DNA from: Oryzisolibacter propanilivorax
GTDB taxonomy: Bacteria; Pseudomonadota; Gammaproteobacteria; Burkholderiales; Burkholderiaceae_C
Length of the DNA: 64,000 nt
Assembly: GCF_900103645.1 (NCBI RefSeq)
Contig: NZ_FNHP01000011.1
Coordinates: forward strand, 1-64,000
Direction of reading: 5' to 3'
Program-made: the position numbers and the translations under genes
Part shown: positions 26,743 to 35,178 of the stretch, piece by piece
How the letters are laid out: each line of letters opens with the position of its first letter
Numbering within the stretch: position 1 is the first letter of the stretch
Notes under the pieces: model-generated
Told to the model about the DNA's origin: nothing
Seen by the model: the letters and a program-made list of their open reading frames with translations, nothing else
Database searches by the model: none

Positions 26743-28932
26743 ATGCCTCCACCGGTCCGCCAGTACGCTGGCTCGTCGCTACCCGCACGTCTGGTCGCTG
26801 CGCACGCTTCACGCAATTGGCAACAACTGACCAAGCTGTGCCGCCAAGTCCTGCGCTACAACCCACGCGACTTGCAAGCGCACCGCCTGCTGGGCTTTGC
26901 ACTGCAGCAACAGGACCACATGCCTGCGGCACTACACGCCTTCGAGGCGGCCACGAAACACCATCCGGAGGATGGCGAGCTGCTGCTCGACTACGCGAAC
27001 GTGCTGCTGCAACTGGGCCAGGCGGGCCGCGCCCGGGCGTTGCTGGAAACCATGGTGCTTCTGCACCCGGACAGCGCCATGCCTTGGATCATGCTGGCGC
27101 AAAGCTGTTACGGAGTAGCGGACAACCATCGCGGCTTTGAGGCTGCGCAGCGTGCGTTGGCGCTGGCTGGTGCGGACAATGCTGTGCGTGCGGCAGCCCT
27201 CAACCAATGCGCCCTGCACCGACGCGAGCAGGGCCAAGTGCGGGAGGCGGTGCGCGACTGCGAGGCCGCCATCGCCCTGATGCCGCAAGACTTCGCCACC
27301 TATGCCAACTGTCTGCTGTTCATGCTGGCCGACCCGGAGCGGAACGTGCGCGATTTCATGCGCGTCGGTCGCGCGCTTGCCGAGGCTTATGAAAAGCCCT
27401 TGCGCCAGCACTGGCCACGCTTTGAGGACGTGCAACACCAGCCCTGGCGGCGTCTGCGCATTGGCTTTGTTTCACCTGATTTCCGTGACCATGCGGTGAT
27501 GTATTTCATCGAGGGGCTGCTCGCGCAACTGGACCGGCGTATGTTCGAGGTGGTGGCGTTCTATCTCCATCCGGTAGAGGACGCCGTCACCGCGCGGGTG
27601 AAATGCCACGTGGACCACTTCATCCCGTTGGCGGGCAAGACCCCTGTGGAGCAGGCAACGGCCATCCGCGCAGCGCGCATCGACATCGCCATCGACCTGG
27701 CCGGCCACACCGGCTACAGCGGGCTGCCGGCGCTGGCGTACAAGCCGGCGCCGGTGCAAGTGTCCTGGCTCGGCTTTCCGGCAACCACAGGTCTGTCCTC
27801 CATTGATTACAAGTTCACCGACGAGGTGACTGATGCCGAAGGCGCGGACGATGAATACGTCGAGCGCCTATACCGTCTGCCGACGCTGTTTTGCAGCTAC
27901 CGGCCGCTGATCCGCGCGCCGCTGTACCGCTACCAGCCGCGCTACCTGGTGCGTCGCGCTCCAGCCCTGGACAATGGCTACGTCACCTTCGGCTCGTGCA
28001 ACAACCTGGGAAAGCTGACTGACGAGGTGCTGGCGCTTTGGGGACGCATCCTGCGCGCCGTGCCCACCGCGCGGCTGCTGATCGAGGGCAAGGGCCTGGG
28101 CGAGACGGCTAGCGCTGATGCCTACCGCCAACGCTGCGCGGGACTGGGCGTGGACCCTGAACGCCTATTCCTGGTTGGCCTGGATCGTCGCAACCAATAC
28201 TTGACCTACCACCGCATCGATATCGCGCTGGACCCATTTCCGCTGACCGGCGGCACCACCACCTTCGACGTCCTGTGGATGGGGGTGCCGCTGGTGTCCA
28301 TGGTCGGAGCAAGTTTCAAGAGCCGCCTGAGCACTAGTATTCTGGCCTATTTGGGCCGCGCCGAGTGGCTGGCGCAGGACGCGGACGACTATGTCCGCAT
28401 CGCTCAAGAGTTGGCGCAGGAACCGCGGCAACTCAACGCCCTGCGCCTGGGCCTGCGCCAAGAGGTGGAGCAGTCGGCGCTGATGCGCGAGGACCTACAT
28501 ACTCACCATTTCGGCGAGGGCCTGCGCGTGATGTGGCTGCAGTGGCTGGCCGAACGCCAGCACCCAAACGACGCGCCCGCGCAGCAGCAAGTCATGCACG
28601 ACTGGCTGCGGGACGTGCCGCCCGAGTGGGCGACGGCGCCCGTTCCCGGTGTCGGCGTGGCGCCGGGCGAGCGCATCCCGCTGCCCCAGGCCCATGCGCG
28701 CCTACAGGCGTTGGTGGACCAAGCCAAGGCCGAGCCACCGCCCGAGGGACAGAACATTGTTAGCCCAAGCTGGATCGCGCTGACCGAGTTGGCCGAGACC
28801 GTGCTGTGCGCCGTGCCACACGACCCAATGGCGCTGGCCTGCCTGGCCGAGGTGGAACAGGCGCATGGCCATGCCGACTTCGCCATGACCTACCTGCATT
28901 ACGCCACCAAGGCACTGGCGCTGCAGCACTGA
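26743..28932 (+). CDS. TPR-GT41 (OGT/SPINDLY-like) protein O-glycosyltransferase
   Basis: The 729-residue protein has TPR-like helical repeats in roughly the first 200 residues (VLRYNPRDLQAHRLLGFALQ; ALHAFEAATKHHPEDGELLL). A GT41 catalytic region begins near residue 235 (LRIGFVSPDFRDHAVMYFI, DIAIDLAGHTGYSGLPALA, QVSWLGFPATTGLSSIDY, GTTTFDVLWMGVPLVSMVG). These are the donor-binding and catalytic signatures of bacterial OGT homologues. It probably glycosylates flagellin, inferred from its place right after flagellin copy 2 and opposite a nucleotide-sugar operon. The donor sugar cannot be read from sequence. Confidence 0.88.
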   Translation: MPPPVRQYAGSSLPARLVAAHASRNWQQLTKLCRQVLRYNPRDLQAHRLLGFALQQQDHMPAALHAFEAATKHHPEDGELLLDYANVLLQLGQAGRARALLETMVLLHPDSAMPWIMLAQSCYGVADNHRGFEAAQRALALAGADNAVRAAALNQCALHRREQGQVREAVRDCEAAIALMPQDFATYANCLLFMLADPERNVRDFMRVGRALAEAYEKPLRQHWPRFEDVQHQPWRRLRIGFVSPDFRDHAVMYFIEGLLAQLDRRMFEVVAFYLHPVEDAVTARVKCHVDHFIPLAGKTPVEQATAIRAARIDIAIDLAGHTGYSGLPALAYKPAPVQVSWLGFPATTGLSSIDYKFTDEVTDAEGADDEYVERLYRLPTLFCSYRPLIRAPLYRYQPRYLVRRAPALDNGYVTFGSCNNLGKLTDEVLALWGRILRAVPTARLLIEGKGLGETASADAYRQRCAGLGVDPERLFLVGLDRRNQYLTYHRIDIALDPFPLTGGTTTFDVLWMGVPLVSMVGASFKSRLSTSILAYLGRAEWLAQDADDYVRIAQELAQEPRQLNALRLGLRQEVEQSALMREDLHTHHFGEGLRVMWLQWLAERQHPNDAPAQQQVMHDWLRDVPPEWATAPVPGVGVAPGERIPLPQAHARLQALVDQAKAEPPPEGQNIVSPSWIALTELAETVLCAVPHDPMALACLAEVEQAHGHADFAMTYLHYATKALALQH

Positions 28933-28968
28933 TGTGCCATGCCGCTAGGGCCGCCTCTGCGCTGGCAA

Positions 28969-29628
28969 TTACCCAGGCGGCGAGCGAAAGATGTCGGCCA
29001 GCACGTCACGGCGGCGCGGTCCGAACACCACCCCCGCGCCCGTGGACGTACCAAACACCGTGCAATGCCCGGGCGCGTCGGTATTGACCAAACTCGCCCC
29101 TTGCGCCAGCACGGTGCCGTCGCCCACCCGGCAGCGGCCAATGATGGCCGTATTCGGATATAGCACCACGCCCTCGCCCAGCACCGGTGCTACGCCATGG
29201 TTCTTGCCCACAGTGGAGTTCTGGTATGCCACCAGAAAGTTGCCGTACGTAGCCTTGGCGAAAACGATGCCCACCGAGTGGCCAATGAAGAACACTTCGG
29301 GCAGGTCGATTTCATAAAACAGGTCGATGCCGTTCAGGGCCTTGTTCAAGAGGAACAGGCGCGTGGGCGTCTCGGTGGTGGCCGTGCGGCGCCAGATGGT
29401 GTGCGCCAGAAAATAGAGAAAGCTGCAGTACTGCGTGGAATGCAGCGGATCGAAGCGGTCCTGCCTCCAGGGCCGCACGGCATTGATGCACACGTTCAGG
29501 CGGGCCAGCGCTTCGTCCAGGTGCGCGTCCAGGTCCGCGCGGGGGTCAAAATCGTCGGGCAGCGTGTGGTGCAGCTGCTGCGCCACATAGCGCAGCAGCC
29601 GTGCGCGGTCCATTCGCAAGATTTCCAT
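28969..29628 (-). CDS. Left-handed beta-helix acyltransferase, serine acetyltransferase-like
   Basis: The 219-residue protein has a helical N-terminal domain like serine O-acetyltransferases and then hexapeptide-type repeats (IGHSVGIVFAKATYGNFLV, STVGKNHGVAPVLGEGVVL, TAIIGRCRVGDGTVLAQGA). It is the last gene of the CDP-sugar operon, convergent with the GT41 gene. It may acylate an amino or hydroxyl group of the sugar (inference); a role in cysteine synthesis is less likely given the neighbours. An in-frame ATG at 29613 is an alternative start. Confidence 0.75.
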   Translation of the reverse strand: MEILRMDRARLLRYVAQQLHHTLPDDFDPRADLDAHLDEALARLNVCINAVRPWRQDRFDPLHSTQYCSFLYFLAHTIWRRTATTETPTRLFLLNKALNGIDLFYEIDLPEVFFIGHSVGIVFAKATYGNFLVAYQNSTVGKNHGVAPVLGEGVVLYPNTAIIGRCRVGDGTVLAQGASLVNTDAPGHCTVFGTSTGAGVVFGPRRRDVLADIFRSPPG

Positions 29629-29661
29629 GCGCTGCCTCCTTCCCGACGCCTCCCGGCCCGC

Positions 29662-30312
29662 TCAGGTCCGGGTCAGATGCAGTTGCATGTGCACCAGGCT
29701 GGCCGGTGCATCGGCGGCCTGCGGGTCCTCCGACCAGTCCACGCCGCCCGGCACGGTGCGGGCCACGATGGGCACCCGCTGGTATTCCTGGAAGCCCACC
29801 TTGCGGTAGAACTCGACCGCCGGGTTGTCCGAGCGCACCCGCACCGCGAGTGTCTGCAACCCGAGCGCCTCGTGCGCCCAGCGCATCAGCACCAGCAGCG
29901 AGGCCTTCATCAGCCCTGGGGGCGACGCCCCGCCGCTCACGATGGCATCCGCTTCGCCGTAGCCGCGCTGCCAGTCGATGAAGCCGAGCCCGACGTGCCC
30001 CACACGCTCGCCGCCCAGCGTTTCCACCATGAACAGCATCTTGCCCGGGTTCTGGTGGACCGCGCCCGCCAGCCAGGCGGCCGTGCGCTCGGGGGTCGAG
30101 ACGAATTCGGTCAGGAAGGATTTGACGTGGCGGTTGCGCCACTCGGTGAGCAGTTGCGCGTCGACGGCGTCGATATGGCCGGGAACGGTCGCGATCGGCC
30201 GGACCACGGCCGTGAGCGGCTGGCCGACCGGCAGCACCAGGCCGGTCTCGCCGGCACGGGCCGTCTCTTTGATGGCAGCCAGAAGCTGCTGTCCAGGCGT
30301 TGGCGAGTGCAT
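29662..30312 (-). CDS. GNAT-family N-acetyltransferase
   Basis: The 216-residue protein shows a GNAT fold pattern: the acetyl-CoA-binding region around VGHVGLGFIDW and the C-terminal signature (LQTLAVRVRSDNPAVEFYR, KVGFQEYQR). It lies 13 bases downstream of the sugar aminotransferase, so it is a good candidate to N-acetylate the amino group that enzyme introduces, as PseH- or VioB-type enzymes do in other flagellin glycan pathways. The family is known; the substrate is inferred. Confidence 0.8.
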   Translation of the reverse strand: MHSPTPGQQLLAAIKETARAGETGLVLPVGQPLTAVVRPIATVPGHIDAVDAQLLTEWRNRHVKSFLTEFVSTPERTAAWLAGAVHQNPGKMLFMVETLGGERVGHVGLGFIDWQRGYGEADAIVSGGASPPGLMKASLLVLMRWAHEALGLQTLAVRVRSDNPAVEFYRKVGFQEYQRVPIVARTVPGGVDWSEDPQAADAPASLVHMQLHLTRT

Positions 30313-30325
30313 GATGGCGGCCTCT

Positions 30326-31450
30326 TCAAACCTGGGCGAAGTAGCGGCGCACCTGCTCGGCCACGGTGTCCACGCTCTCCAGCGGCATGCACGAGTGCAG
30401 CGGCAGCGAAAGAATGCCCTTGCCGACCGCGTCGGTCACCGACAGGTCCCCGGCCCGGCAGTCCTTCCAGAGCGAGAACCAGTGCCCCGGCTGCCAGTGG
30501 ATGCCGGTGTCCACACCGTTGGCCTTCAGGAAGTCGCGCAGCGCATCGCGGTGCTCTGCGGGCACCCGGATGTAGTACAGGAACGGGTTGACGTCCGCAA
30601 AGTCCGTGGGAGGCGTGCGCACCTGCGCAATGCCCTGCAGCTTCTCGTTGTACCGGCGCGATGCCGCTTGGCGGCTCGACTTGATCACATCGAGCTTGCC
30701 CAGTTGTGCGAGGCCGATGGCGGCGTGCATGTTGAGCATGTGGTAGCGAAAGCCCACGCGCTCCACGTCGAAGGTCCAGGCGCGCTTGTTCTGGTACATC
30801 ACCTCGGCGGGCTGCTGCATGCCCAGCAGGCGCAGCTCGTGCACCCGGCGCAGTTCCTCTTCGGTGCGCACGACCACGGTGCCGCCGTCCAGGCAGGTCA
30901 CGGTCTTGACCGGGTCGTGGCTGAACACGCAGATGTCCGAGAAGCTGCCCACCATGCGCCCCTTGTAGCTGGAGCCGAACGAGTGCGCCGCGTCGTGGAT
31001 GACGCGCAGCTTGTGGCGCTCGGCAAAGGCGGCAATGGCTTCGTGGTCGCTGATGATGCAGTCGTAGTCCATCACGATGATGGCCTTGGTGCGCGGGCCC
31101 ACCAGGGATTCGGCCTTGGCCAGGTCCAGCTCGAGCGTGTCGTCGGCGCAGTCGCAGAACACGATGTCGGCGCCCACCCAGGTGATGGCCTGGTAGTCGG
31201 CCGAACAATTGAAGGCCGACACGATCACCTCGTCCCCCGGCCCCACGCCGGCCAGCAGCAGCGCGATGTGCAGGCCCGCGGTGCCGGTACTGACGGCTGC
31301 CACATGCCGGTCGGGCGCCTGCAGGATCTCCTTGACCTTCTTTTCAAAGCCGGACACGTAGCTGCCCATACCGAGCCAGCCCAGCTCCAGCGACTCGCGG
31401 CTGGCATCGATTTCTTCCTGCTGGATCAGGGGTTTAAACATTGGGATCAT
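30326..31450 (-). CDS. DegT/DnrJ/EryC1/StrS-type sugar aminotransferase
   Basis: The 374-residue PLP enzyme resembles nucleotide-sugar aminotransferases: FKPLIQQEEIDASRESLELG at the start, the phosphate-binding STGTAGLHIALLLAG, DEVIVSAFNCSA, the VIHDAAHSFGSSYKG aspartate loop, and the lysine region FSHDPVKTVTCLDGG. In this family the enzyme adds an amino group to a keto-sugar, usually at C4 or C3. Its neighbours make CDP-4-keto-6-deoxy-hexose, so C4 amination is the simplest reading. The ATG at 31441 is a possible alternative start. Confidence 0.88.
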   Translation of the reverse strand: MIPMFKPLIQQEEIDASRESLELGWLGMGSYVSGFEKKVKEILQAPDRHVAAVSTGTAGLHIALLLAGVGPGDEVIVSAFNCSADYQAITWVGADIVFCDCADDTLELDLAKAESLVGPRTKAIIVMDYDCIISDHEAIAAFAERHKLRVIHDAAHSFGSSYKGRMVGSFSDICVFSHDPVKTVTCLDGGTVVVRTEEELRRVHELRLLGMQQPAEVMYQNKRAWTFDVERVGFRYHMLNMHAAIGLAQLGKLDVIKSSRQAASRRYNEKLQGIAQVRTPPTDFADVNPFLYYIRVPAEHRDALRDFLKANGVDTGIHWQPGHWFSLWKDCRAGDLSVTDAVGKGILSLPLHSCMPLESVDTVAEQVRRYFAQV

Positions 31451-31503
31451 GGTGGTCTCCTTCGGTGGTGTCTGATGGAAATGGGGTGGCGACGGCGGTG
31501 CGA

Positions 31504-32745
31504 CTACCAGACGTCAAGGCGGGGCACGGCGGTGGCGAACCGGCCTCCCCAGTCACGGATGTAGTCGAGCTGCTCGGCCACCTCGCTGCGCAGGTTCCAC
31601 GGCAGGATCAGGATGCGGTCCGGCCGGTGGGCGCGCAGGTGTGCCTCGCCCACCACCGGAATGCGGCTGCCGGGCAGGCACTGGCCTTGCTTGGCGGGGT
31701 TCTTGTCCACCACGTATGGCAGCAGGTCGGGCCGCACGCCCGCGAAGTTGAGCAGCGTGTTGCCTTTGGCCGCCGCGCCGTACGCGCCCACGGTGGAGCC
31801 GTCGGCCTGGCACTGCAATAAAAAAGTCAGCAGCTCGCGCTTGATGCGCAAGGCCTGGACCTGGAAATCGCCATAGAAACCCTCTCCCAGCATGCCGGCC
31901 GCCGCTTCGGCAGCCAGCAGCTGCCGCACCCGGGCCGCGCCTTCGGCCGTGGCCTGTAGGTGGGCGGCGGCATCGGCGCGGCCGGCGAACACGCGCAGGC
32001 TGCCGCCATGGGTAGGCAGCTCCTGCACGTCCAGCACCGTGAGGCCGTTGGCCGCGAAGATGCGCTGCACGGCCGTGAGCGACAGGTAGGAGTAGTGCTC
32101 GTGGTAGGCGGTGTCGAACTGGCAGCCTTCGACCATGCGCAGCAGGTGCGGGAACTCGAACGTGGCCACGCCGTGGGCCTTGAGCAGCCGGGCGAACCCG
32201 CCCACGAAGTCGTTGATGTCGGGCACGTGCGCCAGCACGTTGTTCGCGGCAATCAGGTCGGCCTGGCGGCCGGCGTGGGCCAGCTCGCCGGCCAAGGCCA
32301 CGCCAAAGAAGCGCTCGACCACTTCGATGCCCTTGGCACGGGCTGCTGCGGCCGTGCTGGCCGTGGGCTCCACGCCGTAGCAGGGGATGCCGGCGGCCTG
32401 CACGTACTGCAGCAGGTAGCCGTCGTTTGATGCGACCTCGACCACTCGGCTGTCGCTGGTGAGCGCTAGGCGTCCGCGCATCGCCTGGACATAGGCCTCG
32501 GCATGGGCCAGCCAGGACGACGAGAACGAACTGAAGTAGGCGTAGTCATCGCTGAACAGCGCCTCGCGCCCGGCGTGGTCCTCGGTCTGCACCAGCCAGC
32601 AGTGCTGGCACACCAGCAGGCGCAGCGGGTACCAGACTTCCGGCGCGCGCAGCGCGGCTTCGCTCAGGTAGGCGTTGGACGGCGGGGCGCTGCCCAGGTC
32701 CAGGAAGGTCAGATGCAGCGGCTGGCCGCAGTGGCGGCAGTTCAC
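31504..32745 (-). CDS. Sugar C-methyltransferase (NovU/TcaB9/TylC3-like)
   Basis: The 413-residue protein has an N-terminal zinc-binding module (NCRHCGQPL and LLVCQHCWLVQ, four cysteines), a SAM-binding domain (VEVASNDGYLLQYVQ, YGVEPTAST) and a C-terminal domain (KGNTLLNFAGV). The sequence YHEHYSYLS fits the Tyr-x-Glu-His active-site motif of TcaB9-type sugar 3-C-methyltransferases. I chose the GTG at 32745, which overlaps the epimerase stop by four bases (GTGA); the longer open frame lies inside the epimerase. It should C-methylate a 4-keto sugar nucleotide. Confidence 0.85.
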   Translation of the reverse strand: MNCRHCGQPLHLTFLDLGSAPPSNAYLSEAALRAPEVWYPLRLLVCQHCWLVQTEDHAGREALFSDDYAYFSSFSSSWLAHAEAYVQAMRGRLALTSDSRVVEVASNDGYLLQYVQAAGIPCYGVEPTASTAAAARAKGIEVVERFFGVALAGELAHAGRQADLIAANNVLAHVPDINDFVGGFARLLKAHGVATFEFPHLLRMVEGCQFDTAYHEHYSYLSLTAVQRIFAANGLTVLDVQELPTHGGSLRVFAGRADAAAHLQATAEGAARVRQLLAAEAAAGMLGEGFYGDFQVQALRIKRELLTFLLQCQADGSTVGAYGAAAKGNTLLNFAGVRPDLLPYVVDKNPAKQGQCLPGSRIPVVGEAHLRAHRPDRILILPWNLRSEVAEQLDYIRDWGGRFATAVPRLDVW

Positions 32746-33302
32746 AGGCGCACTCCTTGAAAGTCGAGGGTCAGTGGCGCGTGGCCCTGGTCGCGCGGCG
32801 ACAGGCCGGTCACCGGCAGCGGCCAGGCGATGTCCAGGCGCGCGTCCTGTGGGTGCAGCCCGGCCTCGAAACCGGGGGCATGCGGCGTGTCGTGGCAGTA
32901 CAGCAGTTCGGCATCGTCGCTCAGGGCTTGGAAGCCATGGGCGAAGCCTGGCGGGATCAGCAGCGCACAGGCGTTGTCCGCGCTCAAGCATTCGGCATGC
33001 CAGCGCAGGAAAGTCGGCGAGCCGGCGCGCAGGTCCACCGCCACGTCCCAGACGGCGCCGCGCAGGCAGCCGACCAGCTTGGTCTCGGCGTGCGGCGGCA
33101 GCTGGTAATGCAGGCCGCGCACGCTGCCGCGCTGGCGTGTGAGGCTGCGGTTGAGCTGGGCGATGGGCCGCGCCCAGCCGGCGGCGGCCAGCTCGTCGGC
33201 GCAGAACCATCGCTCGAATGAGCCACGCGCGTCGTGCGCTGGCTGGCGCTGCACGCGCACCAGGCCGGGCAGTGGCAGCGGGGTGAGCAGCAGCCGTCTC
33301 AT
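32742..33302 (-). CDS. dTDP-4-dehydrorhamnose 3,5-epimerase (RmlC/NovW)-like protein
   Basis: The 186-residue cupin-fold protein matches RmlC along its length: RGSFERWF, the catalytic His in VRGLHYQLPP, VWDVAVDLRAGSPTF, and IPPGFAHGFQALS. The region corresponding to the catalytic tyrosine pair of RmlC (NYYSP) reads TPHAP here, so the usual general-acid tyrosine is missing. It may therefore be a single-position epimerase or an altered enzyme. It overlaps rfbG and the methyltransferase by four bases each. Its substrate is probably CDP- not dTDP-linked because of its neighbours. Confidence 0.82.
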   Translation of the reverse strand: MRRLLLTPLPLPGLVRVQRQPAHDARGSFERWFCADELAAAGWARPIAQLNRSLTRQRGSVRGLHYQLPPHAETKLVGCLRGAVWDVAVDLRAGSPTFLRWHAECLSADNACALLIPPGFAHGFQALSDDAELLYCHDTPHAPGFEAGLHPQDARLDIAWPLPVTGLSPRDQGHAPLTLDFQGVRL

Positions 33303-34408
33303 GCCGCGTCCTCCGCCGGCATGTCCGTGGCTTGCGTTTCTTCCCAGGCCTGCAGGTCGGCCAGGCACAGCGCCCGTGCATCGGCGCCGGCCGCCTGGGC
33401 GCGGTACCAGTTCATGGTGCGCGCCACGGCGGTGGCCAGCGGCCAGCGCGGCGCAACGCCCAGCACTTGGCGCGCCAGCGCCGTCTCCAGCGCCAGCCAG
33501 CCGGCTTCGTGTGGGCCTGCACTCTCTATTTCATAGCTGCAAGCCTGCGCAGAATATAGGCTGGAGGCCATTTTGATCACATTGCCGACGCTGGCTGCCT
33601 CGTGCGGCAGCGGGCCGAAGTTGTAGGCCCCGGCCAGCTGCGGCGCCTGCCACAGCCGCTCGGCCAGGCACAGATAGGCGGCCAGTGGCTCGATGACGTG
33701 CTGCCAGGGCCGTGTCGCGTGCGGGTGGCGGATGTGCAGCGTCTGCCCGGCGCTCCAGGCACGCACGGCGTCGGGCAGCAGCCGGTCGGCGGCCCAGTCG
33801 CCGCCGCCGATGACGTTGCCGGCACGCGCGCTGGCCACCGCCACGTCCTGCGCGGCCAGGAAGGCGTCGCGGTAGCTGGCGGTCACCAGCTCGGCCGCGG
33901 CCTTGCTGGCGCTGTAGGGGTCGTGCCCGCCCAGCGGGTCGTCCTCGCGATAGGGATAGGCCCACTCGCGGTTGCGATAGACCTTGTCGGTCGTCACCAC
34001 CAGCGCCACGCGCACCTGCGGCTGGTCGCGCAGCGCGTCCAGCACATGCGCGGTGCCCATCACGTTGGTGGCGTGGGTGCCCAGCGGGTCGGCGTAGCCG
34101 GCGCGCACCAGCGCCTGCGCGGCCAGGTGCAGCACCAGCTGCGGGCGCGCATCGCGCACCACGCGTGCCACGGCGCTGGCGTCGCGAATGTCCACCTGGT
34201 GGCTGGCATGCAGCCCCTGCCCCACCCGCGCCAGGGTGTACAGCGCCGGCTCGGCGCCGGGGGGCAGGGCCAGGCCGGTGACCTGCGCGCCCAGGCGCTG
34301 CAGCCACAGCGCCAGCCAGGCGCCCTTGAAGCCGGTGTGGCCGGTCAGCAGCACGCGCTTGCCGCGCCAGAAGGCGGCATCGGGACTGGCGGTCACGGCG
34401 GCGGGCAT
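33299..34408 (-). CDS. rfbG: CDP-glucose 4,6-dehydratase
   Basis: The SDR-family enzyme converts CDP-glucose to CDP-4-keto-6-deoxyglucose. The 369-residue protein has the NAD-binding LLTGHTGFKGAWLALWLQ, the catalytic YxxxK (DPYSASKAA), and RfbG-like VVTTDKVYRNREW and ARAGNVIGGGDWA. Near residue 280-297 a dispersed family A repeat (33527-33575, in reverse) lies in frame and encodes NVIKMASSLYSAQACSYEI, where RfbG proteins normally carry a different segment before the conserved HEA motif (PHEAGWLALE). The ATG at 34408 overlaps the rfbF stop by one base (TGATG). Confidence 0.93.
   Translation of the reverse strand: MPAAVTASPDAAFWRGKRVLLTGHTGFKGAWLALWLQRLGAQVTGLALPPGAEPALYTLARVGQGLHASHQVDIRDASAVARVVRDARPQLVLHLAAQALVRAGYADPLGTHATNVMGTAHVLDALRDQPQVRVALVVTTDKVYRNREWAYPYREDDPLGGHDPYSASKAAAELVTASYRDAFLAAQDVAVASARAGNVIGGGDWAADRLLPDAVRAWSAGQTLHIRHPHATRPWQHVIEPLAAYLCLAERLWQAPQLAGAYNFGPLPHEAASVGNVIKMASSLYSAQACSYEIESAGPHEAGWLALETALARQVLGVAPRWPLATAVARTMNWYRAQAAGADARALCLADLQAWEETQATDMPAEDAA
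33527..33575 (+). repeat. Dispersed hairpin repeat, family A, copy 3, inside rfbG
   Basis: The plus strand reads ATAGCTGCAAGCC, then an AGCCT/AGGCT stem with a short loop, then GGCTGGAGGCCATTTTGATC. It matches the family consensus at both ends and lies within the coding frame of rfbG on the opposite strand without introducing a stop. Confidence 0.8.
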
Positions 34409-35178
34409 CACCAGCACTTCCACGGCGCCTGACCGCTTTGCCACAGCTGCTCCAGCAGGTTCTTCTCGCGCAGCGTGTCCATGGGCTGCCAGAAGCCGGC
34501 ATGCTCGAACGCCTGCATCTGGCCGTCGCGCGCCAGGTGCTGCATAGGTTCGGCCTCCCAGGACTTGTCGTCGCCGGCGACGTAGTCGACCGCCTCAGGC
34601 TGCAGCACGAAGAAGCCGCCGTTGATCCAGCCCCCATCGCCGCGCGGCTTTTCCTCGAACGATGCCACCGCCGTGCCGTCGCAGATCAGCGCACCGTAGC
34701 GCCCGGGAGGCTGCACCGCCGTGACCGTGGCCAGCCGGCCGTGTGCCCGGTGGAAGGCGAACTGCGCCGCCATGTCCAGGTCAGCCACGCCATCGCCATA
34801 GGTGAAGCAGAACGGCTCGCCCGCAGGCAGGTATTCGCGCACGCGGCGCAGCCGGCCGCCGGTCAGCGTGTCCTCGCCGGTATCCACCAGCGTCACGCGC
34901 CAGGGCTCGGCGTGGCGCTGGTGCACCTCCATGCGGTTTTCCGCCATGTCGAAGGTGACGTCGGACATGTGCAGGAAGTAGTTGGCGAAGTACTCCTTGA
35001 TGACGTAGCCGCGGTAGCCCAGGCAGATGATGAAGTCGTTCACCCCGTGGGCCGAATACATCTTCATGATGTGCCACAGGATGGGACGCCCGCCGATCTC
35101 GATCATCGGTTTGGGGCGCAGGTGCGACTCCTCGGAGATGCGGGTTCCGAGCCCGCCGGCCAGCAGTACGGCTTTCAT
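34408..35178 (-). CDS. rfbF: Glucose-1-phosphate cytidylyltransferase
   Basis: The enzyme makes CDP-glucose from CTP and glucose 1-phosphate and starts the sugar pathway. The 256-residue protein has the nucleotidyltransferase signature [18 protein letters not shown], the [20 protein letters not shown] segment, and [13 protein letters not shown], closely following known RfbF proteins in length and sequence. The ATG at 35178 gives the standard start; an ATG nine bases upstream is possible. It is the first gene of the seven-gene minus-strand operon. Confidence 0.96.
   Translation of the reverse strand: MKAVLLAGGLGTRISEESHLRPKPMIEIGGRPILWHIMKMYSAHGVNDFIICLGYRGYVIKEYFANYFLHMSDVTFDMAENRMEVHQRHAEPWRVTLVDTGEDTLTGGRLRRVREYLPAGEPFCFTYGDGVADLDMAAQFAFHRAHGRLATVTAVQPPGRYGALICDGTAVASFEEKPRGDGGWINGGFFVLQPEAVDYVAGDDKSWEAEPMQHLARDGQMQAFEHAGFWQPMDTLREKNLLEQLWQSGQAPWKCW

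Noticed and set aside
33299-34408. rfbG as a pseudogene broken by the repeat
   Set aside because: The frame remains open, NAD-binding and catalytic motifs are present and conserved sequence resumes after the repeat.
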